Of a stretch of 64,000 nt of DNA, positions 7,709 through 15,409 are shown piece by piece. The notes below the pieces were generated by a model that worked only from the letters and a program-made list of their open reading frames with translations, was not told the origin of the DNA and made no database searches. Source of the stretch: Geomicrobium sp. JCM 19039 (GTDB lineage Bacteria; Bacillota; Bacilli; Bacillales; Marinococcaceae); NCBI RefSeq assembly GCF_000698145.1, contig NZ_BAXB01000021.1, positions 1-64,000 on the forward strand, given 5' to 3'. Made by a program: the position numbers and the translations under genes. Numbering within the stretch: the first letter of the stretch is position 1; every line of letters begins with the position of its first letter.

Positions 7709-7848
7709 TCACATCGTTCCTAGTCCGTTAAACAATTCTTCCACATCTACCTTAAACGCAGACAAAATTGTGGATGAAACTTCCCCTTGTCCTCTCGAAG
7801 CTGATAAAACTCTTCTAAAGTGACGGTTGATTTTTCGGGAATGCTCAT
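7709..7848 (-). pseudogene. Uma2-family endonuclease remnant (internally deleted)
   Basis: Minus-strand reading from ATG 7848 gives SIPEKSTVTLEEFYQLRED, the N-terminus of Uma2 family (DUF820, PD-(D/E)XK-like) proteins. In another frame it ends in VSSTILSAFKVDVEELFNG, the family's C-terminal segment, before TGA at 7709. About 140 residues between them, including all catalytic residues, are absent. It is too short to function. Uma2 genes are common in mobile accessory DNA. Confidence 0.6.
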
Positions 7849-7958
7849 TTCTAACACCTACCCTCTTGTATTAACCTTTCACCTACCAAACATTATGGCA
7901 TACTCTCCGAGAATTTCGTAATTGTCCTTGTGCCAAATAATTCTCAAGTATACGTAAT

Positions 7959-8447
7959 GACGAATTGTAAAATCAAGTGCAACACCTAAAATAAAGACAG
8001 CTAATGACAGCCTTGTGTAAGGTGGATTGTAACCACGCAACTACACCTACGAAGGCATTGTCATGAACTACCAACATCTTAGCAAAGATGCAAAACCGCA
8101 CGGCAGCGATTAAAAGATTACATACGTTACTGCCAGTTGGAACGTTTAAAACAGCGACCGAGGATCGAGGAAAAGAATTGGCATGCTATCCAAGAATTGA
8201 AGCCGAGCTCCCACTACGCATCTATTTCGCAGATGCCTATTCATCATGGCAACGCGGGAGTAATGAGAACGCCGATGGCCTTCTGCGCGAGTTCTTTCCG
8301 AAAGCATCTGATTTAAGTCTTGTGTCTGAGGAAGAGGCGAAGAATGCCCTTTGTTTAATTAATGGACGCCCACGCAAGTGTTTGAATTGGAAAACTGCGC
8401 ACGAGGCTTTTCAGGATGAGCTGTTGCACTTAGATTGACAAACCGTC
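7959..8447 (+). mobile_element. decayed IS30-family insertion sequence (internally deleted)
   Basis: Both ends carry 26-bp imperfect inverted repeats, 7959-7984 and 8422-8447, identical at 20 of 26 positions. The element is only 489 bp, about half of a normal IS30 element. Inside, the first codons of the transposase (MNYQHLSKD) join directly to its C-terminal third. Full-length relatives are about 1.05 kb with a transposase of roughly 320 aa. The right repeat contains the transposase stop, as in many IS30 elements. It lies in an accessory island between ybaK and rpsI. Confidence 0.75.
8063..8438 (+). pseudogene. IS30 transposase remnant
   Basis: ATG 8063 begins MNYQHLSKD, the usual IS30 transposase start, then the frame stops at TAA after 17 codons. 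In a second frame from about 8076, the C-terminal DDE part follows: GTFKTATEDRGKE (second catalytic Asp), SSWQRGSNENADGLLREFFP (catalytic Glu region) and GRPRKCLNWKTAHEAF. The helix-turn-helix and first catalytic Asp are gone, so it is inactive. Confidence 0.8.
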
Positions 8448-8497
8448 TTGCCTCAGTTATTTTTCAACCCCAACATTTAGTGTAGAGCCCAAAAAAG

Positions 8498-8533
8498 AAA
8501 CAGACATTCATGGAAATCCATGAATGTCTGTTT
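8498..8533. terminator. strong bidirectional terminator
   Basis: Perfect 16-bp stem AAACAGACATTCATGG / CCATGAATGTCTGTTT with loop AAAT, flanked by A-runs and T-runs on both sides. It lies 70 bp after the stop of the sugar dehydrogenase-like gene on the minus strand and isolates it from the IS30 remnant. Confidence 0.9.
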
Positions 8534-8603
8534 TTTAACTATTGTCAAGCACCCTAATTTAATGACCTTGATATAAAGTTAGGTGCTTTTAGAGAATAAT
8601 AAA

Positions 8604-9956
8604 TTATTCAGCGTCGTCGTCATCAGTGTCAACATCGTCTTCTTCTGTGCCTTCACCTGCTGCAGCAATCTTATAAATCGAACCGCCATCAGTGATTGCA
8701 ATAAGCGCGCCATCCTCAGTTACAAGAATATCACGGAAACGTTCACCTTCTTCAGTTAGTAGGCGTTCTTCTCCTACGATGAAGTCATCTTCAATAACGA
8801 CACGTACAATATAATTCGGCGCTAAACCACCGATGAACAAGTCGTTCTCCCATTCAGGAATGGCGTCGTTATCATAGAATGACATGCCACTTGGTGCACT
8901 TGTTGGATCCCAATAATATACGGGTTCAACAAAGCCTTGCGCTTCGTGTTCTGAAATACCATCATTAATTAATTCACCCGTGTACTCAATACCATAGGAA
9001 ACAATTGGCCATCCATAGTTAGAACCTGGTTCAATAATATTCAGTTCATCCCCAGCTTGTGGGCCGAATTCAACAACCCATAATTCTCCTGTTTCAGGGT
9101 GGAAGTCCACACCTTGAATATTACGGTGACCGTAGCTGTAAATACCATCTAGTGCGTCTTCATCTTCAATAAATGGATTCGTATCTACTGCTTCTCCATC
9201 TTGTGTGATGTGAATGACTTTACCTAAGTAAGCATCTAAGTCTTGTGCACGTTCGCGAATTGGATCATCTGAACGCTCACCAGTTGTTAAGAATAGGTTG
9301 TCTTCATCATCAAAGATAATACGTCCACCATAGTGTAAGTCACCATCATAAGCTGGTTCCGCTTGGAAGATGACTTCAAAATCTTCAAGTGAGGCTTCAT
9401 CTTCTGATAAAACACCTTTACCGACAGCAGTTACAGTACCATCTTCAAGGTCTTGAGCAAACGTCATAAATACTAATCTTGATTCGTCAAAATCAGGTGC
9501 AATGGTTACATCAAGTAAACCACCTTGACCTTCGTTATTTACTTCTGGTGTACCTTCGATTGGATCCGAAACAGAGCCATCTTCAAGGTTTATAATAAGA
9601 AGTTCTGCTGAATCTCTTTGCGTAACAAGTAAGCGGTTTGTATCAAACTCTTCCATACCCCAAGACACGTCAAGACCCTCAGCAACAACTTCCACATCAA
9701 GTTCTGCTTCAGTCTCTACTTCAGGTGCTCTTGTTTGTTCTGGAAATGCAGGCTCAAACTCCGTAACTTTTGGCTCAGATTCTGCACTTGTATCTGTGTT
9801 TTCATCAGCGTCCTCGTCAACATTTTCTTCTGTTTCAGCATCCGAGTCATCCGTTGATTCTTCGTCTGAAGGATCACCATTTCCACAAGCTGCCAAAGTC
9901 AATACAGAGATCAGCATTGTAAAAGACATTAATCTTGACCACGAAAATTTCGTCAT
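8604..9956 (-). CDS. lipoprotein of the glucose/sorbosone dehydrogenase (PQQ-dependent beta-propeller) family
   Basis: Secreted lipoprotein with a six-bladed beta-propeller like soluble aldose sugar dehydrogenases (YliI/Asd). The signal peptide ends in LAAC (Cys about 24), then a long Asp/Glu-rich linker. Family motifs include GQGGLLDVTIAPDF, LHYGGRIIFDDEDNLFLTTG, GHRNIQG, PGSNYGWP and APSGM. The C-terminus is also strongly acidic. Real activity needs PQQ, which most Bacillaceae do not make, so substrate is unknown. ATG 9956 follows GGGAG. It stands alone between ybaK and rpsI, with terminators on both sides. The acidic surface suggests a salt- or alkali-adapted host. Confidence 0.85.
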   Translation of the reverse strand: MTKFSWSRLMSFTMLISVLTLAACGNGDPSDEESTDDSDAETEENVDEDADENTDTSAESEPKVTEFEPAFPEQTRAPEVETEAELDVEVVAEGLDVSWGMEEFDTNRLLVTQRDSAELLIINLEDGSVSDPIEGTPEVNNEGQGGLLDVTIAPDFDESRLVFMTFAQDLEDGTVTAVGKGVLSEDEASLEDFEVIFQAEPAYDGDLHYGGRIIFDDEDNLFLTTGERSDDPIRERAQDLDAYLGKVIHITQDGEAVDTNPFIEDEDALDGIYSYGHRNIQGVDFHPETGELWVVEFGPQAGDELNIIEPGSNYGWPIVSYGIEYTGELINDGISEHEAQGFVEPVYYWDPTSAPSGMSFYDNDAIPEWENDLFIGGLAPNYIVRVVIEDDFIVGEERLLTEEGERFRDILVTEDGALIAITDGGSIYKIAAAGEGTEEDDVDTDDDDAE

Positions 9957-10419
9957 TGTTTTTGCTCCCATTTCTAAAATTTTTAAACTGAATAAATGAT
10001 ATGTCAGTCTTAACCAATTTTTGATATTGGTTCAGAGGATTGAACTTTACTATAAAAATGAAACACCTGCGAAAATAATACTAACAAAATTATCTCCAGA
10101 TGACAAATAAAGGAATGTACCTAAACACGAATACGTTTTTCTTTTTTTGGTTACTATTTAGGTCTGAACACCATTAGTATAAAGTAGAAGTGGTGGTACT
10201 TTTAAATTACAAAATCAATAATAATCCTGCATTCCGAACTGTGGATAATTAAAGTTGCCCACAGGTTTTTTGCCTATTCCCCCTCCCAACAAAGCGGGCT
10301 GAGAGATACGCACCCATCATTTTTATTTCCCTAAGATATAGATATTGCATATGTATCTAAACGATGAGGACACATAACGATTCAAACCACTCAAAATTAT
10401 TATCTCGAATTAATGCCAG
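9957..10419. other. 463-bp non-coding region upstream of the dehydrogenase gene
   Basis: No gene is supported here. An inverted repeat AACCAAT / ATTGGTT (10012-10018 and 10026-10032, 7-nt gap) lies 56 bp upstream of the dehydrogenase start and could be an operator. A single DnaA-box-like TGTGGATAA occurs at 10240-10248. A/T-rich stretches could carry promoters, but none has both hexamers at good spacing. Confidence 0.5.
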
Positions 10420-10452
10420 AAAAAAACCCCCAACCGTAGTGGTTTGGGGGTT
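10420..10452 (-). terminator. terminator of the rplM-rpsI operon
   Basis: Stem AACCCCCAA-CC / GGTTTGGGGGTT with one bulge and a 5-nt loop, followed on the minus strand by seven T. It lies 18 bp after the rpsI stop. Confidence 0.92.
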
Positions 10453-10469
10453 CTTGTAAAGGTAGTATC

Positions 10470-10862
10470 TTAACGCTTCGAGAATTGTGGTGCACGACGT
10501 GCAGACTTAAGACCGTATTTCTTACGTTCTTTCATTCTCGGGTCACGAGTAAGGAATCCTTTTTCTTTAAGAACTTTACGATATTCAGGATCAACGTCAA
10601 GAAGTGCACGGGATACGCCGAGCTGGATTGCGCCTGCTTGGCCTGTGTATCCTCCGCCATGAACGTTTACCTTAATGTCGTATTGTCCTTCTGTTCCTGT
10701 TTCAACGAATGGCGCGCGGACAACCATCTTCAACGTTTCGTAGTTGAAGTACTCATCCATATCACGCTTGTTAATCGTTACTTTCCCGCTGCCTGGTGTG
10801 ACGAACACACGTGCAGTCGAGTTCTTACGACGGCCTGTACCGTAATATTGCAAAGCTGCCAA
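10470..10862 (-). CDS. rpsI: 30S ribosomal protein S9
   Basis: S9 binds the 16S rRNA 3' major domain (head); its C-terminal tail reaches the P-site tRNA. The protein is 130 aa, as in B. subtilis. It starts [20 protein letters not shown] and ends in the invariant basic tail [12 protein letters not shown], which shows the C-terminus is intact. GAGGAGG precedes the ATG. It is the second gene of the rplM-rpsI operon, 17 bp after rplM. Confidence 0.98.
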   Translation of the reverse strand: MAALQYYGTGRRKNSTARVFVTPGSGKVTINKRDMDEYFNYETLKMVVRAPFVETGTEGQYDIKVNVHGGGYTGQAGAIQLGVSRALLDVDPEYRKVLKEKGFLTRDPRMKERKKYGLKSARRAPQFSKR

Positions 10863-10879
10863 TTCAAACCCTCCTCTAA

Positions 10880-11317
10880 TTATCCGCGTAGCTCGTAAGC
10901 TTCTGGTTTTTGTGCTGCGTGCTTGTGTTCAGAACCTGCATATACGTGAAGCTTCTTGATCGTTTGACGACCGAGAGCGTTCTTTGGAAGCATGCCGTGA
11001 ACCGCAAGTTCGATCATTTTCTCAGGCTTGTTCTTGCGCATGTCGATCGCGCGTGTTTCTTTAAGCCCACCGCGGTAACCGCTGTGACGATAGTAAACCT
11101 TGTCATTCCACTTGTTTCCAGTAAGTTCGATCTTCTCAGCGTTGATGATAATCACGTGATCACCTGTGTCAACGTGTGGTGTGAACTCTGGTTTATTCTT
11201 TCCACGTAGGATTGTCGCTACTTCACTAGCCAAACGTCCGAGCGTTTGACCTGCTGCGTCAATCACATACCATTTACGTTCAATTTCTTCTGCTTTAGCC
11301 ATAAAAGTTGTACGCAT
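10880..11317 (-). CDS. rplM: 50S ribosomal protein L13
   Basis: Early assembly protein of the large subunit that binds 23S rRNA. The start is the ATG at 11317 ([16 protein letters not shown]) after GAGGAGG, giving 145 aa; the longer in-frame reading from 11347 has no ribosome binding site. Family segments [27 protein letters not shown] and [11 protein letters not shown] are present. First gene of the rplM-rpsI operon, which in Firmicutes is autoregulated by L13 through its leader. Confidence 0.98.
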   Translation of the reverse strand: MRTTFMAKAEEIERKWYVIDAAGQTLGRLASEVATILRGKNKPEFTPHVDTGDHVIIINAEKIELTGNKWNDKVYYRHSGYRGGLKETRAIDMRKNKPEKMIELAVHGMLPKNALGRQTIKKLHVYAGSEHKHAAQKPEAYELRG

Positions 11318-11418
11318 GATGGAACCTCCTCGTTCATGATCATTCATTTATTTAGCAATCGTTTTTGTTCTCGTATATTTCATTCTCCGGGGCAGTGGAG
11401 TTTGAAATGCCAACTAAC
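11318..11418 (-). promoter_or_regulatory. rplM-rpsI leader, candidate L13 leader element
   Basis: About 95 nt of untranslated RNA between the promoter and rplM. A small hairpin CTCC...GGAG (11385-11400) is visible. Firmicutes carry an L13 leader RNA motif in this position; I cannot verify the motif's conserved nucleotides by eye, so the assignment rests mainly on context. Confidence 0.4.
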
Positions 11419-11447
11419 ATCGTATAATATCCAGAGGAAAAAGTCAA
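11419..11447 (-). promoter_or_regulatory. sigma-A promoter of rplM-rpsI
   Basis: -35 TTGACT (11442-11447), 17-nt spacer, -10 TACGAT (11419-11424) on the minus strand, about 100 bp upstream of rplM. It lies in the 260-bp gap after truA, consistent with B. subtilis where rplM has its own promoter. Confidence 0.65.
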
Positions 11448-11575
11448 TTATTATCACGAAAAAAATGTTCGTCTATTGCCTGCAGGGAGCGCTTTTCGAT
11501 GAGGTCATGATCTTCTGTAATTTTCCTCGTACACGGCTTTTCGGAATCGCTATCTAATCCGCGCGCTCAGCCCGC

Positions 11576-12331
11576 TTATTCACCACGATACGCCACTTCC
11601 CATAAGTACAACCCTTGTGCAGGTGCTGTTTTTCCTGCAAGCCTGCGATCTTTCCCATCACGAATGGTTGTGATCTCTTCTACAGTGCGACGCCCCTGTC
11701 CGACTTCCAGTACAGTTCCTACAATAATTCTTACCATATTGTAGAGAAACCCCTCTCCGCGAAAGCGAAACATCAACGTATGCTCAGCGAGTGGTTCTAC
11801 ATATGCGAGCTTTAATGTCCTTACTTTATCCACGACGCTCGTATTGCTTGCACAAAAGGATGAAAAGTCATATTTACCGACCAGTTTCTCCAATGCTTTG
11901 TTCATCGCTTCACTGTCTAAATGATTCGTATACACGTGATGGGTGTAGTTGCGCTGGAACACATCACGGTTTTTACCGATTTGCACGTAATAGCGATATT
12001 CTTTTTCCAAAGCATCGTACCTTGCATGAAAATCATCTCGAACGACTTCCACACGCTGAATGAGAATATCATCAGGTAAGAGTGACATGAGCGCTTTTGG
12101 CCACCTCTCCTCAGGAATGGCTAGTTGTGAATCAAAGTGGACAGCTTGCCCGACGGCATGCACGCCGCTGTCGGTTCTGCCTGAAGCAGTGACGTTTTCA
12201 ACATGTGCCACCCGGTGCAAAGTGCCGAGTGCTCGGCCGATCTCTCCTTGCACCGTACGCTTTTCTGGTTGCACTTGCCATCCAGAAAAATGAGTTCCAT
12301 CGTACGCCACAACCGCTTTTAATCTCGGCAT
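11576..12331 (-). CDS. truA: tRNA pseudouridine(38-40) synthase TruA
   Basis: Converts uridines 38, 39 and 40 of the anticodon stem-loop to pseudouridine. The catalytic Asp lies in ASGRTDSGVHAVGQ (about residue 54), and the conserved AYDGTHFSGWQVQP and FRGEGFLYNMVRIIVGT segments are present. Length 251 aa is normal (247 in B. subtilis). It follows ecfT by 19 bp on the same strand as in B. subtilis. No frameshift is seen. Confidence 0.96.
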   Translation of the reverse strand: MPRLKAVVAYDGTHFSGWQVQPEKRTVQGEIGRALGTLHRVAHVENVTASGRTDSGVHAVGQAVHFDSQLAIPEERWPKALMSLLPDDILIQRVEVVRDDFHARYDALEKEYRYYVQIGKNRDVFQRNYTHHVYTNHLDSEAMNKALEKLVGKYDFSSFCASNTSVVDKVRTLKLAYVEPLAEHTLMFRFRGEGFLYNMVRIIVGTVLEVGQGRRTVEEITTIRDGKDRRLAGKTAPAQGLYLWEVAYRGE

Positions 12332-12350
12332 CTTTTTTCACCTCTTGATT

Positions 12351-13148
12351 CTATGATCGTGCCATCCATAACAGGACACCTAGCGCAATGACGATGATGA
12401 TGGCGATGGTGTCTCGCAGCTTCCACTTCAACACACGCAACTTTGTTCTGCCTTCACCGCCTCGGTATCCCCTCGCATCCATTGCCGTTGCCATGTCCTC
12501 GGCTCGTTTAAACGATCGTACAAATAGCGGAATGATAAAAGCAGTCATCGTATTCAATCGCGTCTTGAGTGAACCTTCAGTGAAGTCTGCCCCTCTGGCA
12601 GACTGTGCCTTTAAGATACGGTCAGCTTCAAGTAAGAGCGTCGGTATTAGGCGAATGCTTATGGCCATCATTAACGCAATTTCATGAGATGGTACCCCGA
12701 TTTTTTTGAAAGGTCGAAGGTACGCTTCAAAGCCGTCAGTTAAGTCAATTGGCGATGTCGTTAACGTAAGTAATGATGCAATAATGACAAGTGATCCAAT
12801 TCGTACGGCGATATAAAAACCTTGAACGAGTCCGCCAGAATAAATGGACCATCCAAGAAACGTAAATAACACTTCCCCTTCATTTGTAAAAAACGCATGC
12901 AAAAAAAACGTGAAGAAAATTAATATAAAGATCGGCAACATGCCTTTTAAGAAAAACTTAAGCGGTACACGTGATAATAAAACAAATATAACAATTGCAC
13001 CGACTAGCATACTGTTTGTTACCGCATCATTGGCAAAAAATACGATGACTGCCATGAGAAGTAGCGCTAAAATCTTCGATCTAGAGTCCAAGCGGTGCAA
13101 CGGTGATTTCACCGGAATGTATTGTCCAATCACAATGTTTTGGAGCAT
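12351..13148 (-). CDS. ecfT: energy-coupling factor transporter transmembrane protein EcfT
   Basis: Membrane T-component of group II ECF transporters; it joins the EcfA1-EcfA2 ATPase pair to interchangeable S-components for vitamins such as riboflavin, folate or biotin. Several hydrophobic segments occur in the first 120 residues, and the two coupling motifs SARGAD and DARGYR lie near residues 177 and 228. ATG 13148 overlaps the end of ecfA2 (TAATATG), giving 265 aa as in B. subtilis; an earlier in-frame start is only inside ecfA2. Translational coupling is likely. Confidence 0.95.
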   Translation of the reverse strand: MLQNIVIGQYIPVKSPLHRLDSRSKILALLLMAVIVFFANDAVTNSMLVGAIVIFVLLSRVPLKFFLKGMLPIFILIFFTFFLHAFFTNEGEVLFTFLGWSIYSGGLVQGFYIAVRIGSLVIIASLLTLTTSPIDLTDGFEAYLRPFKKIGVPSHEIALMMAISIRLIPTLLLEADRILKAQSARGADFTEGSLKTRLNTMTAFIIPLFVRSFKRAEDMATAMDARGYRGGEGRTKLRVLKWKLRDTIAIIIVIALGVLLWMARS

Positions 13149-13149
13149 A

Positions 13150-14019
13150 TTACTTGCCCCCTTCATTGCGAATGGCCGTTGCCATTTGTTTAGCACTTAA
13201 AAATGATTCGTCAATTGATAGGCCACATCGGTTAAGCTTCTCTCTAATTCTGACAGCAGCGGGTACTGCAAGCCCTAGGCTTTGCAGGCGGTCCGAATCT
13301 TGAAACACCTGCTCTGGTTCCCCTTGCAAAACTGGTCGGCCGTCACCCATCACGACGACCTCATCGGCATATCGAAATGCATCTTCCATATCATGAGTCA
13401 CGAGTACGGTCGTCAGTCCGTTTTCTTTATGCCATGCTTGAAACAAATCTAATAGTGCTCGGTGTCCGGCAGGATCTAAGCCCGCCGCCGGTTCATCAAG
13501 AATCAACACTTCTGGGCGAGTAGCAAGAACACCTGCAATGGCAACTCTACGCATTTGCCCCCCACTCAGTTGAAACGGGGAACCGTCACGTACATCTTGT
13601 GGTAATCCGACCAGGTCGAGCAGCTCAGGAATTCTTTTGCTCACTTCGCCCGCGTCCATCCCATGCTGGATGGGACCAAATAGAATATCTTCCTCTACCG
13701 TTGAGCCAAACAGCTGATGTTCTGGATATTGAAAGACCATGCCGACTTTACGCCGGAGAGGCTTAACGAACTTTCGCTTCGTTTTTCGATGGAAACTTGT
13801 ATTTCCGACAGTAACTTGTCCTTCAGTAGGAAGAAGCAGACCGTTAACATGTTGCATGAGTGTTGATTTACCTGAACCAGTACTGCCAACAATCGTCGTG
13901 AAGTTGCCTGAACGAATCGTTAGATTCACATCTTCCAATGCTTTTTTTTCAAATGGGGAGCCAGGCATATATGTATAACTTACGTTGTTGAATGTAATTT
14001 GCACAGCATCTTCACCCAC
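13150..14019 (-). CDS. ecfA2: energy-coupling factor transporter ATPase EcfA2
   Basis: One of two ABC ATPases that power vitamin uptake with EcfT. Walker A GSTGSGKST, Q-loop VFQYPEHQLFG, signature LSGGQ and Walker B VLILDEP with switch His in LVTHD are all present. The start is uncertain: GTG 14019 overlaps ecfA1 by 40 nt, but family alignment favours the internal GTG at 14004 (VQITFNNVSYTY), with GGGTGA upstream. Length is 289 or 284 aa. The insertion of a glycine in the expected PKQ region is normal for the A2 subunit. Confidence 0.95.
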   Translation of the reverse strand: MGEDAVQITFNNVSYTYMPGSPFEKKALEDVNLTIRSGNFTTIVGSTGSGKSTLMQHVNGLLLPTEGQVTVGNTSFHRKTKRKFVKPLRRKVGMVFQYPEHQLFGSTVEEDILFGPIQHGMDAGEVSKRIPELLDLVGLPQDVRDGSPFQLSGGQMRRVAIAGVLATRPEVLILDEPAAGLDPAGHRALLDLFQAWHKENGLTTVLVTHDMEDAFRYADEVVVMGDGRPVLQGEPEQVFQDSDRLQSLGLAVPAAVRIREKLNRCGLSIDESFLSAKQMATAIRNEGGK

Positions 14020-14813
14020 TCATCCTCATCTAGCATATACGCTTGTTGTTTGTTGTCATTTAAGTATGCTTGTACTTCAAGAAAGTACGGCAAGTGAAAA
14101 TTTCGATCCATTAAGAACGCTGGATCTTGAAAGAATGCTTCCGTCGATAGATCTTTTACTATCGTTCCTTTTTCCATAAACACAACACGGTCGGCTTGCA
14201 TTGCTTCTTGCAAGTCATGAGTAATCATAATGAGCGTGAATCCACGTTCGTGCAATTCGTTCATTGTCTTCATCACTTCTTTGCGACCTTCGGGATCGAG
14301 CATGGAAGTTGATTCATCAAAGATCATGATATCTGGACGTAAAGCAAGAATACCAGCTATAGCAGCTCGCTGCTTTTGACCTCCTGAAAGACGATGAGGC
14401 TCGGCATCAAGATGACCATCAATCGCCACCTGCTCACTCGCAGCTTTAATGCGCTCAATCATCTCCTCACGATCTATGCCTGCATTCTCCAGTCCAAAAG
14501 CAATATCGTCACGAACGGTCGCTGCAACAAATTGATGATCTGGGTTTTGAAAAACCATACCTGCTTTTTGACGTATTTCCCAAACATGATCATCTTCGTC
14601 AGTTCGAAGCCCGTCAACCTCTGTCGTTCCTGAAGTAGGGATAAGCAGTGCATTTAGCATTCGGGCAAGCGTTGATTTCCCCGACCCGTTCGTTCCGAGT
14701 ATCGCGATCCATTCACCACGATAAGCTTGAAACGATAGATTGTTTAGGATCCACTCTTGTTCTTCTTCATATGTAAAATAAAGATCACGACAATCAATTA
14801 TGGCTTTCTGCAC
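13980..14813 (-). CDS. ecfA1: energy-coupling factor transporter ATPase EcfA1
   Basis: First ATPase of the ECF module. Walker A GTNGSGKST, Q-loop VFQNPDHQFV, signature LSGGQKQR and Walker B IMIFDEST are present. Note Phe in the Walker B hydrophobic stretch. The start is GTG 14813 after GGGGGAGG at 6-nt spacing, giving 277 aa; the longer reading to 14867 adds residues with no homology. The gene overlaps ecfA2. In B. subtilis the set is read through from rplQ; here a terminator and terminator-like repeats lie in between. Confidence 0.95.
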   Translation of the reverse strand: MQKAIIDCRDLYFTYEEEQEWILNNLSFQAYRGEWIAILGTNGSGKSTLARMLNALLIPTSGTTEVDGLRTDEDDHVWEIRQKAGMVFQNPDHQFVAATVRDDIAFGLENAGIDREEMIERIKAASEQVAIDGHLDAEPHRLSGGQKQRAAIAGILALRPDIMIFDESTSMLDPEGRKEVMKTMNELHERGFTLIMITHDLQEAMQADRVVFMEKGTIVKDLSTEAFFQDPAFLMDRNFHLPYFLEVQAYLNDNKQQAYMLDEDEWVKMLCKLHSTT

Positions 14814-15113
14814 AGGAGCCTCCCCCAATCTGGTTGCTATATAAGTTGAACTAAAGAATTCCTTCACAAACCAATGCTAGACCAACCGTTAAAGGCTAAA
14901 ATTCAACGACTTTGAGATCGATCTTCATTGTTTACAATAGACGTAGCAAGGATGGGGATCTACTGCTATTGACCTCCAAAGTGTACGGATCGAGTTGAAA
15001 TGCCAATATTGAGCGATCCCAGTTCAGTAACGTCGCTAATTCACTACTTTTGCTTGGAACGAAAGGCGGTGACGCCTGTAGAAGTTGGGCCGAGGCTCGG
15101 CCGGTCCTCCGCG
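14814..15113. other. 300-bp region upstream of ecfA1 without a gene
   Basis: No protein-coding pattern is seen. A palindrome GGCCGAG-G-CTCGGCC occurs at 15088-15102 and a smaller AGGCG/CGCCT at about 15064-15077. The ecf promoter should lie here, because of the terminators upstream, but no hexamer pair with good spacing was found. Confidence 0.4.
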
Positions 15114-15287
15114 GTAAAGAAAACACGGTGGGCGTACTTTGGCCACCGATGTTGCACTTATACTCTGGAGTGTAAAGAAAACACGGTGGGCGTCTTTTGA
15201 CCACCGATGTTGACCTTATACTCTGGACTGTAAAGAAAACACGGTGGGCGTACTTTGGCCACCGATGTTGCACTTATGCTCTGGAGT
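15114..15287 (-). repeat. three tandem 58-bp repeats, each with a terminator-like hairpin
   Basis: Units begin at 15114, 15172 and 15230 with the same GTAAAGAAAACACGGTGGGCG sequence (plus strand) and a period of exactly 58 bp. On the minus strand each unit forms CGGTGG, an 11-nt loop, CCACCG, then TGTTTTCTTT. The loop of the second unit differs in several bases while all three stems are unchanged. They lie in series after the rplQ terminator and before the ecf genes. They are not CRISPR, since there are no distinct spacers. An open reading frame across them is a product of the repeats. Confidence 0.8.
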
Positions 15288-15366
15288 ACAAGCATCCGCC
15301 TGCAGTGGAAAGCAACAATAAACTGCGCAACGAGGAAAATGTTTAGTTCATTCTATATAGTATAAG

Positions 15367-15399
15367 AAAAAGGCAGTGACGTGTGAGATCGTCCTGCCT
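15367..15399 (-). terminator. terminator of the alpha operon after rplQ
   Basis: Stem AGGCAG-GACG / CGTC-CTGCCT with one bulged T and an 8-nt loop, followed on the minus strand by CCTTTTTCTT. It begins 11 bp after the rplQ stop. Confidence 0.88.
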
Positions 15400-15409
15400 A
15401 AGTGAGAAA

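Noticed and set aside
10240-10248. Perfect DnaA box TGTGGATAA
   Set aside because: A single 9-mer in non-coding DNA is expected by chance; no cluster and no AT-rich unwinding region beside it.
10297-10315. TPP-riboswitch-like GGCTGAGAGATACGCACCC
   Set aside because: The CTGAGA box is there but the second conserved half (CCTGAT... and GCGTAGGGA) is missing, and no thiamine gene follows.
14932-15273. 113-residue open frame over the 58-bp repeats
   Set aside because: Its repeated peptide is only the DNA repeat translated; no ribosome binding site and no homology pattern.
15114-15287. CRISPR array
   Set aside because: Units are identical end to end with no unique spacers, and no cas genes occur.
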